DNA of 12,974 nucleotides from Chryseobacterium sp. (lineage in GTDB: Bacteria > Bacteroidota > Bacteroidia > Flavobacteriales > Weeksellaceae). The stretch covers positions 1-12,974 of the forward strand of contig QFQW01000097.1 of the NCBI GenBank assembly GCA_003248755.1, read 5' to 3'. Positions 6,866 to 12,974 of the stretch are shown here, piece by piece. The notes under the pieces are model-generated. The model made no database searches, had not been told where the DNA came from, and was given only the letters and a program-made list of their open reading frames with translations. Made by a program: the position numbers and the translations under genes. Numbering within the stretch: position 1 is the stretch's first letter; each line of letters opens with the position of its first letter.

Positions 6866-7972
6866 ATGAGAGTTATCGTAAGTGTTTTTAATAATCTGTA
6901 CACAGACCAACGTGTTGAGAAGGTTTGCAAAACACTTTATGATAATGGTTATCAGCCGATTCTTATTGGGAATAACTGGATGGGAACTCCCGAGATGGAT
7001 CGCGCTTATCCGTTTCACAGAGTAGAGTTGAGATCAAAAAAGCTCCGCTTTGCTTATATTGAGTATCAAAGAAAACTCTATAAGGAACTTCTAAAATATG
7101 CTGACAATAAGACCATTTTGTTAGCCAATGATTTGGAAACTATAATGCCAAATTATCTCATTTCTAAAAAATTGGGAATACCATTGGTATTCGACAGTCA
7201 TGAGATTTTTACAGAGATGCCTACAATCCAAGGTCGTTGGGTAAAAACAATTTGGAAAAGAATCGAAAGCTCTTTTTTGCCGAAAGTTAAAAGAATAATT
7301 ACAGCCAGCAGTTCCTATGCAGATTGGTTTGTAAAAGAATACAATATTAATAGACCTGTTGTTGTAAGAAATCTGCCTCGTAGAATCGAATTCGAAGGAA
7401 CTATAGAAAACTCGAAAAAAATAATACTTTATCAAGGTTGGTTAAATTACTCACGTGGAATTGATAAAGCAATTCTTGCAATGCAATCGATTGAAAATTC
7501 CGAACTTTGGATTGCTGGAAGCGGGCCTTTAGAAGCAGAATTTAAAGAAGTTGCAAAAACAGCGAATGTTTTGCACAAAGTCAAATTTCTAGGAAGATTA
7601 AGTCCAAAAGAATTGAGGAGAATCACACCAAAAGCTGATGTGGGGATTAGTATCGAGGAAAATAATGGATTAAGTTATTATTATTCTTTACCAAATAAAA
7701 TTTCTGATTACATTCAGTCTCGGGTTCCTGTGGTTGTTTCTAATTTTCCGGAAATGAAAAATATTGTAGATAATTTCCATGTTGGAGAGGTTATAGAAAA
7801 TCATTCTCCGGAACATCTTGCTGAAAAATTAAAAATAGTTTTGAAGAAAGGAAAAGCTTCATATCTGCATAATTTGAACGTTGCAGCAGATGAACTTTGT
7901 TGGGAAAATGAAGAGGACAAAATCCTTAAGATATTTTCAGAATGTAAAAGAGAATTGGAACACGGTCATTAA
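6866..7972 (+). CDS. Glycosyltransferase, GT4-like (GT-B fold)
   Basis: The 368-residue protein looks like a cytoplasmic retaining glycosyltransferase that uses a nucleotide sugar to build a surface glycan. Its N-terminal domain has LLANDLETIMPNYLI and FDSHEIFTE (109-117), typical of this group. The linker shows RNLPRR (168-173). The C-terminal domain has ILYQGWLNYSRGID (187-200), LWIAGSGP (214-221), FLGRLSPKEL (241-250) and the donor-binding stretch GISIEENNGLSYYYSLPNKI (260-279), where GT4 enzymes hold the E-x7-E pattern. There is no signal peptide or membrane helix. The acceptor and sugar cannot be deduced, and no other glycan genes are in the window. Confidence 0.87.
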   Translation: MRVIVSVFNNLYTDQRVEKVCKTLYDNGYQPILIGNNWMGTPEMDRAYPFHRVELRSKKLRFAYIEYQRKLYKELLKYADNKTILLANDLETIMPNYLISKKLGIPLVFDSHEIFTEMPTIQGRWVKTIWKRIESSFLPKVKRIITASSSYADWFVKEYNINRPVVVRNLPRRIEFEGTIENSKKIILYQGWLNYSRGIDKAILAMQSIENSELWIAGSGPLEAEFKEVAKTANVLHKVKFLGRLSPKELRRITPKADVGISIEENNGLSYYYSLPNKISDYIQSRVPVVVSNFPEMKNIVDNFHVGEVIENHSPEHLAEKLKIVLKKGKASYLHNLNVAADELCWENEEDKILKIFSECKRELEHGH

Positions 7973-8005
7973 CCTTTTCTTTTTTATTGCATCTAAAGCT
8001 TGTAC

Positions 8006-8013
8006 GATTTTTG
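8006..8013 (+). promoter_or_regulatory. Weak promoter candidate upstream of the DUF4251-type gene
   Basis: GATTTTTG differs from TAnnTTTG at one base. A TTG (7987-7989) lies 16 nt upstream and could serve as the -33 element. The gap of 67 nt after the glycosyltransferase stop leaves room for a promoter, but co-transcription is also possible. Confidence 0.35.
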
Positions 8014-8039
8014 ATTCAATAACATTAAAAATAATTAAA

Positions 8040-8555
8040 ATGAAATCTTTTATATTGATACTAAGTTTTGCATTGATGACTGTAGGTTGCGGTAGCCAGG
8101 TTTATTTGGATCCAACAACATTAAGTTCTGTTGTCGAAAATAAAGAATTCGATTTCAATGCCACAAGAGCGTTCCCGACCAATTATGATGTCATTAATGT
8201 TTTGAACTCGATGCCTGGTTCCACATCTACACGACTTTTGAATCTTGATCCAGGTTATGGGTTTAATTTGAAAAAAGATTTGTTTAGTGTTGCTTTACCA
8301 TATTTTGGGAGAGCTTTCAATGTGAATCCCGGGGATACTACAAAAGGTGGATTAACCTTTGAATCCAAAGAGTTTACCGTAAAACAATCTACGAGCAAAA
8401 AAGGAATTACACTTTTTGTGATTACACCAAGAGACCAAAGAGAAAATTATGTTTTCAATTTGGAGATTTTTAAAAATGGAAGTGCATTTCTATCTGTCCA
8501 ATCCAATAACAGACAACCAATTAGCTTTGATGGAAATATTTCTGCTGCCAAATAA
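8040..8555 (+). CDS. DUF4251-type lipoprotein
   Basis: The reading frame is open from 7881, but the ATG at 8040 is the sensible start. It gives a 171-residue protein beginning MKSFILILSFALMTVGCGS, a lipoprotein signal with the lipidated Cys at residue 17. The earlier frame overlaps the glycosyltransferase and has no signal. The mature part contains DFNATRAFPTNYDVINVLNS, a central stretch with Gly-Tyr-Gly and LPYFGRAFNV, and a closing strand-rich region (FNLEIFKNGSAFLSVQS). This resembles the DUF4251 family of Bacteroidota, whose function is unknown. It is probably anchored in the periplasm or outer membrane. Its stop codon directly abuts the stop of the convergent meaB gene. Confidence 0.8.
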   Translation: MKSFILILSFALMTVGCGSQVYLDPTTLSSVVENKEFDFNATRAFPTNYDVINVLNSMPGSTSTRLLNLDPGYGFNLKKDLFSVALPYFGRAFNVNPGDTTKGGLTFESKEFTVKQSTSKKGITLFVITPRDQRENYVFNLEIFKNGSAFLSVQSNNRQPISFDGNISAAK

Positions 8556-9542
8556 TTAATTTCCAAATAACTTCTTTACAAAATCGCTCGCTTCGGAACT
8601 TGGATTAGACAACAGTTCGGAAGCATTTTTTTGATGTTCCTGAAACGAATTTTCTAGTAGATGGTCATTTTTGGCTTTTTCAAGAATGTATTCTCTTACC
8701 CAAAATTCGAATCTTTTCTGAGCTTGATTCTTTCGGGTTTCTAGGAATGTTTCGTTTTTGGTTTTTAACGAAATATAATCCTCGATTTTATTAAAGATTT
8801 TATCAAGTCCGGTTTTTTCCAAGGCAGAGCCAAGAATCACTGGTATTTTCCAGTTTTTTTCTTTTGGTGTTATAAATTGCAACGCTCTTGTCAATTCGGT
8901 TTTGGTCATTTTAGCTTTAGAAAGATTCTCAGAATTGACTTTATTAATGAAAATCAAATCTGCCATTTCCATTATTCCACGCTTGATTCCCTGTAATTCG
9001 TCGCCAGTTCCGATGACTTTCATGAAAAGAAAAACATCGGTAATGTCATTTACCAGTGTTTCACTTTGACCTACACCAACAGTTTCTATTAATATATAAT
9101 CATAACCTCCGGCTTCACAAATCAAAAGACTTTCAAAAGTAGTGTTGGCAATTCCTCCCAAAAATCCTGAACTTGGACTTGGTCTGATAAACGCATTGGG
9201 GTCTTTGGAAAGTTCTTCCATTCTTGTTTTATCACCAAGAATACTTCCTTTGTTGATAGACGAACTCGGGTCAATTGCCAGAACAGCCACTTTCTTTCCT
9301 TGTTCAATCGCAAACTTTCCAAAGTTTTCAATAAAAGTTGATTTTCCGGCGCCGGGAACTCCGGTTATTCCAATTCGTACAGATTTTCCTGTGAATGGTA
9401 AGATTTCTTTCAGTAATTTATCTGCAATTTCCCGATGCTCAGGCTTTTTACTTTCGATAAGCGTAATGGCTTTTCCCAAAATCCTTTTGTTAGAAGATTG
9501 GATTCCATCAATATAATCCTGCAGGCTGAGTTGTTTTGTCAT
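8556..9542 (-). CDS. meaB: Methylmalonyl-CoA mutase-associated GTPase MeaB (ArgK-type G3E P-loop GTPase)
   Basis: MeaB guards adenosylcobalamin-dependent methylmalonyl-CoA mutase, gating cofactor loading and protecting against inactivation. The 328-residue protein has Walker A GVPGAGKS (61-68), IDPSSSINKGSILGDKTRM (90-108), FIRPSPSSGFLGG (118-130) and ETVGVGQSE (153-161), all diagnostic of the MeaB/ArgK group. The guanine-recognition motif, normally NKxD, reads NKVN at 200-203, an Asp-to-Asn change. Length is normal for the family. The mutase genes mutA/mutB, often adjacent, are not in this window. The gene converges stop-to-stop with the lipoprotein gene and diverges from the cytochrome gene. 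Confidence 0.93.
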   Translation of the reverse strand: MTKQLSLQDYIDGIQSSNKRILGKAITLIESKKPEHREIADKLLKEILPFTGKSVRIGITGVPGAGKSTFIENFGKFAIEQGKKVAVLAIDPSSSINKGSILGDKTRMEELSKDPNAFIRPSPSSGFLGGIANTTFESLLICEAGGYDYILIETVGVGQSETLVNDITDVFLFMKVIGTGDELQGIKRGIMEMADLIFINKVNSENLSKAKMTKTELTRALQFITPKEKNWKIPVILGSALEKTGLDKIFNKIEDYISLKTKNETFLETRKNQAQKRFEFWVREYILEKAKNDHLLENSFQEHQKNASELLSNPSSEASDFVKKLFGN

Positions 9543-9587
9543 TAGGAATTTGGAATAATTACAAATTACGATTGGCTGATTTCATCT

Positions 9588-9620
9588 GTAATCAAATTGA
9601 TTACTTTTGATAAAATCAAA
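9588..9620 (+). promoter_or_regulatory. Two adjacent dyads overlapping the cytochrome gene promoter
   Basis: The first dyad is GTAATCAA-A-TTGATTAC (9588-9604), a perfect 8-bp inverted repeat around one base. The second is TTTGAT-AAA-ATCAAA (9606-9620), a perfect 6-bp inverted repeat. A consensus Bacteroidota -7 element, TACTTTTG (9602-9609), lies across both, with TTTC (9580-9583) 18 nt upstream as a possible -33. The half sites are ATCAA/TTGAT, as in Crp/Fnr-type operators, though the spacing differs from the classical FNR box. The likely role is control of the cytochrome gene; meaB diverges from the same gap. Confidence 0.55.
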
Positions 9621-9630
9621 TTCAAAAATA

Positions 9631-9954
9631 ATGAAAAAATACATATACAGTTTATGTGTTTTGGGCGTAATCGTCTATTCTTGTAAAACACAAACTTCGC
9701 CATCAACACCGGTTTCTCCACAGACACCAGCAACTCCCGAAACTCCCGCATTGGCTTCTAATGCAGATATTCTTAAAAAAGGAGCAGATTTGTACAACTT
9801 ACGTTGCGGAAGATGTCACGGGTTACCAACACCTTCAGAGTTTACCGTTGCCGATTGGAAACCAATTATGGAAAGAATGGCACCTAAAGCAAAATTGACG
9901 ACAGAAGAAGCCAACTGGGTTTTGGCTTACGTGAATGCTAACGCTAAGAAGTAA
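9631..9954 (+). CDS. Class-I cytochrome c lipoprotein
   Basis: The ATG at 9631 is preferred over one at 9607, because it places the signal MKKYIYSLCVLGVIVYSC directly at the N-terminus and the earlier ATG lies within the promoter. The 107-residue product has a lipidated Cys at residue 18, then a Pro/Thr linker (22-40, SPSTPVSPQTPATPETP), then a single haem-binding CGRCH (59-63). The sixth ligand is likely Met80 or Met83 in IMERMAP. This points to a small membrane-tethered electron carrier on the periplasmic side. Partners are not encoded nearby. The family is clear; the redox partner is unknown. Confidence 0.85.
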   Translation: MKKYIYSLCVLGVIVYSCKTQTSPSTPVSPQTPATPETPALASNADILKKGADLYNLRCGRCHGLPTPSEFTVADWKPIMERMAPKAKLTTEEANWVLAYVNANAKK

Positions 9955-9969
9955 ATTGAAAAATAAAAT

Positions 9970-9998
9970 AAAAGGAAACCATTAATTGGCTTCCTTTT
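9970..9998. terminator. Bidirectional terminator, cytochrome gene / TPR gene
   Basis: The hairpin pairs AAAAGGAA with TTCCTTTT, then across one mismatch CCA with TGG. A T-rich run follows on the plus side (9995-10006), and an A-rich run precedes it, which is T-rich on the minus strand. It ends the cytochrome transcript 15 nt after its stop. It overlaps the last codons of the TPR gene on the minus strand, where it would also end the rtcB-prfH-TPR operon. Confidence 0.7.
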
Positions 9999-10515
9999 TC
10001 TTCTTGCTTTTAACTTTAGATTTCGCCTTTGTTTTCTTCGGCATTTTCTCTTTGATGAATTTTTCCTTGCTCTTCAAAAAGTCCAGCATCTGTTGGTCGT
10101 AAGCGAAATTCTTCGCTTCTTTCAAAATTTCCATTGCTTTTTTGAAATCCATTTTTATCTCAAATAGATAAGATTTTTGGATTAAGATTCTGCATTTATC
10201 GATTCCTTTTATTTTCAAAGAATATTCGATGAGTTTTTCTGCTTCGTCCAAGTCCTCATTGTCCAAAAGACATTTGATGTAATGTCTTGGTGTATTGAGG
10301 TTTGTCACATCACATTGCAGCGCTTCCTGAAAATACTGTTTTGCAGTCTCATAATTCCTAAGTTGTTCAGAGTAGATTCTTCCCATCAGACAAAGCGAAT
10401 CTGCATCTTCCGGGTCGTAAGAAAGCGCATAGTTCAACGCTTCCAGACAATCCGGCAAGTTGTATGGATAATTATCCAAAGCTTCGAAATAATATTTACT
10501 TTTAGTTAAGGTCAT
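9982..10515 (-). CDS. TPR-repeat protein with a basic tail, third gene of the rtcB-prfH operon
   Basis: The 177-residue cytoplasmic protein is built of helix pairs. The clearest TPR unit is about 37-70 (ADSLCLMGRIY, then NYETAKQYFQEALQCD). Further degenerate units lie at about 72-103 and 108-140 (DFKKAMEILKEAKNFA). The last 20 or so residues are almost all Lys with Ala and Ser, and such tails often bind RNA or ribosomes. There is no signal peptide. Its ATG lies inside prfH, overlapping it by 14 nt, so translation is probably coupled. The gene therefore belongs to the RNA-repair operon by position, but its function is unknown; a protein-protein adaptor is an inference. Confidence 0.8.
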   Translation of the reverse strand: MTLTKSKYYFEALDNYPYNLPDCLEALNYALSYDPEDADSLCLMGRIYSEQLRNYETAKQYFQEALQCDVTNLNTPRHYIKCLLDNEDLDEAEKLIEYSLKIKGIDKCRILIQKSYLFEIKMDFKKAMEILKEAKNFAYDQQMLDFLKSKEKFIKEKMPKKTKAKSKVKSKKKKEAN

Positions 10516-11200
10516 TTCTGTAGTTTTTTAGTTCGTTTTTCAGTTGATGTCTTTCTTTTTTGAAAGATTTTTCCTGATAATTCTTTTTAAAATCAGTTCC
10601 CGAAAATGTTCTGATTGGATTTCCTCTTTGAACATTCAAATGATTATTCCAGGTTTCCTGCATTTGTTTTTGAAACTGGATGATATTCTGTTCCAAAACT
10701 TTTTCTTTCAGTCTTTCAACCGAAAGCTTTTTATTTTCCAACTGCGAACGGGAATCCTGTACGAATACACTTTGTCCTGTCGGAATATGAGTTGCACGAA
10801 CAGCTGTGTTGACTTTATTCACGTTTTGTCCGCCGTTTCCCTGGCTTCTCGTCGTCTGAAACCGGACATCTTTTTCATTAAATTGAATCTTTTCCAAACC
10901 TTCCAGTTCAAAAATTCCTATGAACCAATTGCTTCTTTTATGAAATTTTCTGAAAGTGCTTTTCCCAATCCAAAGAATGCTTCCGAGCCAGCTTTTAAGA
11001 AATTCATTGACTCCTTTTCCTTTTAAAAGCAAAGTCGCAGATTTCAAAGTCAGGTTTTCATCACCATTTTCACGGTAGATGATTTCGTAATCGATTTTAT
11101 TTTGTTTTGCTTCCTCAAGAAAAACCTTCAGAACTTTGGCAACTACCCATTGACATTCCGAAGGTCCTCTTCCCGAGGTGATTTGTATTATTTTGTCCAT
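10502..11200 (-). CDS. prfH: Peptide chain release factor H (PrfH)
   Basis: PrfH is a release-factor homologue that lacks the stop-codon-recognition region and hydrolyses peptidyl-tRNA on ribosomes with a damaged decoding centre. The chosen start gives 232 residues beginning MDKIIQITSGRGPSECQWVVAK, where ITSGRGPSEC is typical of the PrfH N-terminus. The catalytic GGQ lies at 123-125 within RSQGNGGQNVNKVNTAVRAT, followed by HIPTGQSVFVQDSRSQLENK, both strongly conserved in class-I factors. The C-terminus is rich in Lys and Arg. An ATG 24 nt upstream (11222-11224) falls inside an intergenic repeat, which argues against it as the start. rtcB lies upstream on the same strand, the well-known arrangement. 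Confidence 0.92.
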   Translation of the reverse strand: MDKIIQITSGRGPSECQWVVAKVLKVFLEEAKQNKIDYEIIYRENGDENLTLKSATLLLKGKGVNEFLKSWLGSILWIGKSTFRKFHKRSNWFIGIFELEGLEKIQFNEKDVRFQTTRSQGNGGQNVNKVNTAVRATHIPTGQSVFVQDSRSQLENKKLSVERLKEKVLEQNIIQFQKQMQETWNNHLNVQRGNPIRTFSGTDFKKNYQEKSFKKERHQLKNELKNYRNDLN

Positions 11201-11219
11201 TGTTTTTTGTTTGTTTTTT

Positions 11220-11283
11220 GTCATTCCGACGAAGGAGGAATCTCTATTTAACTTTTGAGATTCTTCACTTCGTTCAGAAAGAC
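11220..11283. repeat. Imperfect inverted repeat between rtcB and prfH
   Basis: The left arm is about 11220-11244 (starting GTCATTCCGACGAAGG) and the right arm about 11257-11283 (starting GAGATTCTTCACTTCG, ending in AAAGAC). They pair with a few mismatches and small bulges around a 12-nt loop. I recall arms of this form (TCATTCCGACGAAGGAGGAA) recurring between genes in Chryseobacterium and relatives. It could form a hairpin in the rtcB-prfH mRNA and change the ratio of the two products. Confidence 0.65.
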
Positions 11284-11295
11284 AAACTGTAAAGT

Positions 11296-12687
11296 TTATT
11301 TATCCATCCTCACAATTCGGGGTTGGAAAGTTCCAAGAATATCCACCAAGTCACTTTGTGCATTCATCACTTCGTTGATGTCTTTGTACGCCATCGGTGC
11401 TTCTTCTGCATTGCCTCCCATCAAAGTGACATTCTTGAGTTTTAATTCTTTCTTAATGTCATTTTGAGTGAACAGACTTCTGCATTCTCCTCTTGAAAAA
11501 GCTCTTCCGGCGCCGTGTGAAGCCGAGTTCAACGAATCCGGATTTCCTTTCCCCCGAACGATAAAGCCTTTCGCTGTCATCGAACCTGGAATCATTCCCA
11601 ATTCGTTTTCGTTGGCCGGAGTTGCGCCTTTTCTGTGAACAATCACTTCTCTTCCGTTGTGGATTTCTTTCCAGGCAAAGTTGTGATGGTTTTCGATTCT
11701 GGCTTTTACTCTTCCGCCGACCGCTTTTACCAATCTTCTGTGAATATCGTTGTGACAAGCCGAAGCATAATCTCCGGCGAGATTCATTGCTGTCCAATAT
11801 TCTAAACCTAGATGCGTGTTCAAATCCAACCAAGCGAAGTTTTGTGCTTCTTTTGGCAACGGACATTGTTCTGTCGCCACTCTCGAATAATACTGAGCGA
11901 TTTCCGCTCCCAATCCACGAGAACCGCTGTGCGAAAGAATCCCAAGATATTTTCCTTTTGGAAGTCCGATTTGTTCGTCTTCTTCCGTGATTTCCACTTC
12001 TCCGAATTCCACAAAGTGATTTCCACCGCCGGAACTTCCCATTTGTTTGATGGCTTTTCCTTTTAATCTTCTCAAAATCGGAATCAAATCGAACGTATCT
12101 CTGTCGAAAATTTCGTGGTCGATGTGGGATTTGTGCGTTTCGTACATTCCGAATTTGGTATGTTCGGTAAGCGCTTTTTCATATTTGTCTTTTGCGCCGT
12201 CGAGATATGAAATTGGCGTATCCAAAATACTGAGCGACATTCTGCAACCGATATCCATCCCGACTCCGTAAGGAATCACTGCATTTTCAACTGCTAGAAC
12301 TCCACCAATTGGAAGTCCGTAACCACTGTGCGCATCAGGCATCAGAGCGCCTTGCTTTGCAATCGGCAGTTTCAAAGCGGTGTAGAGTTGATTTTTGGCT
12401 TCATCTGAAATATTGTTTCCGAAAATATTGAAAGTTGCTCGGTTGGTGTTGAGCATTCTTTTTTCTGTTTTCTTGGATGAAAGCAAAGCTTCTGCAATTT
12501 GTCCGAAGGTTAAATCTTTCTCGAAGTTTTCCGGATTTTGGTGGATTTCCTTCAAAAGAGATTTTACGTGATGAATATTTTTGGTTGCAAAGTTTCTTTT
12601 CATCACTTCCAAAGCGATGTTGACGCTCTGATTATTTGGATACCCTAATTTTAATATATCTTTTCCTTTTAGTTTTAAATTTCCCAT
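11296..12687 (-). CDS. rtcB: RNA-splicing ligase RtcB
   Basis: RtcB joins RNA 2',3'-cyclic phosphate or 3'-phosphate ends to 5'-OH ends, using GTP and Mn2+. The 463-residue protein has MPDAHSGYGLPIGGVLA (116-132), the metal site VGMDIGC (142-148, Asp145 and Cys148), GGGNHFVEF (220-228, His224), LSHSGSRGLG (251-260, His253), ENHHNFAWKE (332-341), and the guanylylated His391 in SASHGAGRAFSRG. It ends with GGNAEEAPMAYKDINEVM. All catalytic residues I can check are present. The adjacent prfH points to the RtcB2-type role, re-ligating cleaved 16S rRNA rather than splicing tRNA. No archease gene is visible. Confidence 0.96.
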   Translation of the reverse strand: MGNLKLKGKDILKLGYPNNQSVNIALEVMKRNFATKNIHHVKSLLKEIHQNPENFEKDLTFGQIAEALLSSKKTEKRMLNTNRATFNIFGNNISDEAKNQLYTALKLPIAKQGALMPDAHSGYGLPIGGVLAVENAVIPYGVGMDIGCRMSLSILDTPISYLDGAKDKYEKALTEHTKFGMYETHKSHIDHEIFDRDTFDLIPILRRLKGKAIKQMGSSGGGNHFVEFGEVEITEEDEQIGLPKGKYLGILSHSGSRGLGAEIAQYYSRVATEQCPLPKEAQNFAWLDLNTHLGLEYWTAMNLAGDYASACHNDIHRRLVKAVGGRVKARIENHHNFAWKEIHNGREVIVHRKGATPANENELGMIPGSMTAKGFIVRGKGNPDSLNSASHGAGRAFSRGECRSLFTQNDIKKELKLKNVTLMGGNAEEAPMAYKDINEVMNAQSDLVDILGTFQPRIVRMDK

Positions 12688-12691
12688 CTTT

Positions 12692-12726
12692 TAGATTTTA
12701 GATAATAGATGTGAGATGATAGACTT
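12692..12726. repeat. Five-unit heptanucleotide tandem repeat in the rtcB leader
   Basis: Five consecutive 7-nt units begin at 12692, 12699, 12706, 12713 and 12720. The consensus is TAGATNN: units one to three match it fully, unit four reads GAGATGA and unit five TAGACTT. The array ends 5 nt from the rtcB ATG, so it lies in the 5' leader on the minus strand. Confidence 0.75.
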
Positions 12727-12743
12727 TCCCACATCGAATGTTT

Positions 12744-12763
12744 TCAACTAATTTTTTAGTTGA
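12744..12763. other. Hairpin upstream of rtcB
   Basis: A perfect 8-bp stem, TCAACTAA with TTAGTTGA, has a TTTT loop and lies about 57 nt upstream of the rtcB ATG. On the plus strand a T-run follows a few bases later (12768-12773), as in a terminator, but no plus-strand gene ends here. It may be an operator or a leader structure. On the minus strand a TTGACA sequence lies just upstream, but I see no matching Bacteroidota -7 element. Confidence 0.35.
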
Positions 12764-12814
12764 GTAATTTTTTGTCAAAATTTTCAATTTTTGTGGCAAA
12801 TGTTGATTGGAGAC

Positions 12815-12930
12815 GAAATCCCTAGCCCCGATTGCAGTGGAAATCCTTTTTTTGCGCTGGCTTGAAGCGTGGGCAAAAAAGATTGCAACGGAAAGCGGGA
12901 TTAAGCTCCTAATAAAAATTGATTTCGGGG
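12815..12930. repeat. Dispersed intergenic repeat, fuller copy
   Basis: The element contains CCCTAGCCCCGATTGCAGTG, then a central hairpin pairing AATCCTTTTTTTGC (12842-12855) with GCAAAAAAGATT (12873-12884), then GGAAAGCGGGATTAAGCTCC. The two flanks repeat GATTGCA(GT/AC)GGAAA directly. Motifs of the form TAGCCCCGAT...GGAAAGCGGGA...AGCTCCT are, from memory, abundant between genes in Chryseobacterium and Flavobacterium. The reverse complement matches the variant at 2536-2610 in its AGCTT-ATCC and TCCGTT part. No ORF is evident. Confidence 0.7.
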
Positions 12931-12950
12931 AAACTGTTTTGAGTTTGAAA

Positions 12951-12962
12951 TATTGCGCAATA
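12951..12962. other. 12-bp perfect palindrome near the right edge
   Basis: TATTGCGCAATA is fully self-complementary. It lies between a longer pair of arms, TTTCGGG (12923-12929) and CCCGAAA (12968-12974), at the window edge. It could be an operator for a gene beyond the window, or part of the flank of the repeat. No gene is seen from 12931 to the end. Confidence 0.3.
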
Positions 12963-12974
12963 AAAAACCCGAAA

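Noticed and set aside
7881..8039. N-terminal extension of the DUF4251-type lipoprotein
   Set aside because: It overlaps the glycosyltransferase by about 90 nt and would bury the lipoprotein signal peptide; the ATG at 8040 gives a normal signal.
9607..9630. Upstream ATG for the cytochrome c gene
   Set aside because: It falls inside the predicted -7 element and second dyad, and would place eight polar residues before the signal peptide.
10544..11026. Plus-strand reading frame of 160 codons opposite prfH
   Set aside because: It lies wholly antisense to prfH, which carries the GGQ motif. The Phe/Ser/Ile-rich translation is typical of a shadow frame.
11459..11866. Minus-strand frame of 135 codons within rtcB
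   Set aside because: It is out of frame with rtcB and gives an Arg/Ser-rich translation; rtcB has every catalytic motif in the other frame.
1..12974. CRISPR array, tRNA or rRNA genes
   Set aside because: I saw no regularly spaced repeat-spacer pattern, no tRNA-like cloverleaf arms with a conserved TTCGA loop, and no recognisable rRNA segments.

Overview
The window looks like chromosomal DNA of a member of the Bacteroidota, most likely the Flavobacteriia near Chryseobacterium (Weeksellaceae). Supporting signs are the AT-rich sequence, Bacteroidota-type promoter elements (TAnnTTTG) in place of classical -10 boxes, weak Shine-Dalgarno sequences, short Crp/Fnr proteins, a DUF4251-type lipoprotein, and intergenic repeats that I associate with Chryseobacterium and Flavobacterium. 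The genus is an inference from protein style and was not tested by a search.

Layout, left to right. Positions 1-180 are richer in GC (about 46% by count) than the rest and contain no gene I recognise. They are followed by AT-rich sequence that ends in what looks like the last 32 codons of an isoprenylcysteine-carboxyl-methyltransferase-type gene. A LytTR response regulator (413-1162) follows with no histidine kinase in view. It converges on mnmA (1217-2404, minus), with a perfect bidirectional hairpin between them. A dispersed repeat precedes a small outer-membrane beta-barrel gene (2655-3179). Next come a Crp/Fnr-like regulator (3304-3888) and clpC (3940-6471), both minus, separated by a strong hairpin. 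A Bacteroidota promoter then drives a small membrane protein and a GT4-type glycosyltransferase (6649-7972). A DUF4251-type lipoprotein (8040-8555) converges stop-to-stop with meaB (8556-9542). A cytochrome c lipoprotein (9631-9954) has two nested dyads over its promoter.

The right third is a minus-strand operon, rtcB - prfH - TPR gene (12687 down to 9982). RtcB is an RNA 3'-phosphate ligase. PrfH is a release-factor homologue that keeps the GGQ motif. This pair is known elsewhere as a system that rescues stalled ribosomes and re-ligates cleaved 16S rRNA. Here it carries a third gene that overlaps prfH by 14 nt and encodes a TPR protein with a strongly basic tail. That is the best candidate in the window for an undescribed component. 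The operon also has an intergenic inverted repeat between rtcB and prfH, and a five-unit heptanucleotide repeat directly before the rtcB start.

Other points for a second look are the NKVN sequence where MeaB GTPases normally have NKxD, the two dyads at the cytochrome promoter, the truncated gene next to atypical DNA at the left edge, and two diverged copies of one dispersed intergenic repeat in opposite orientation.
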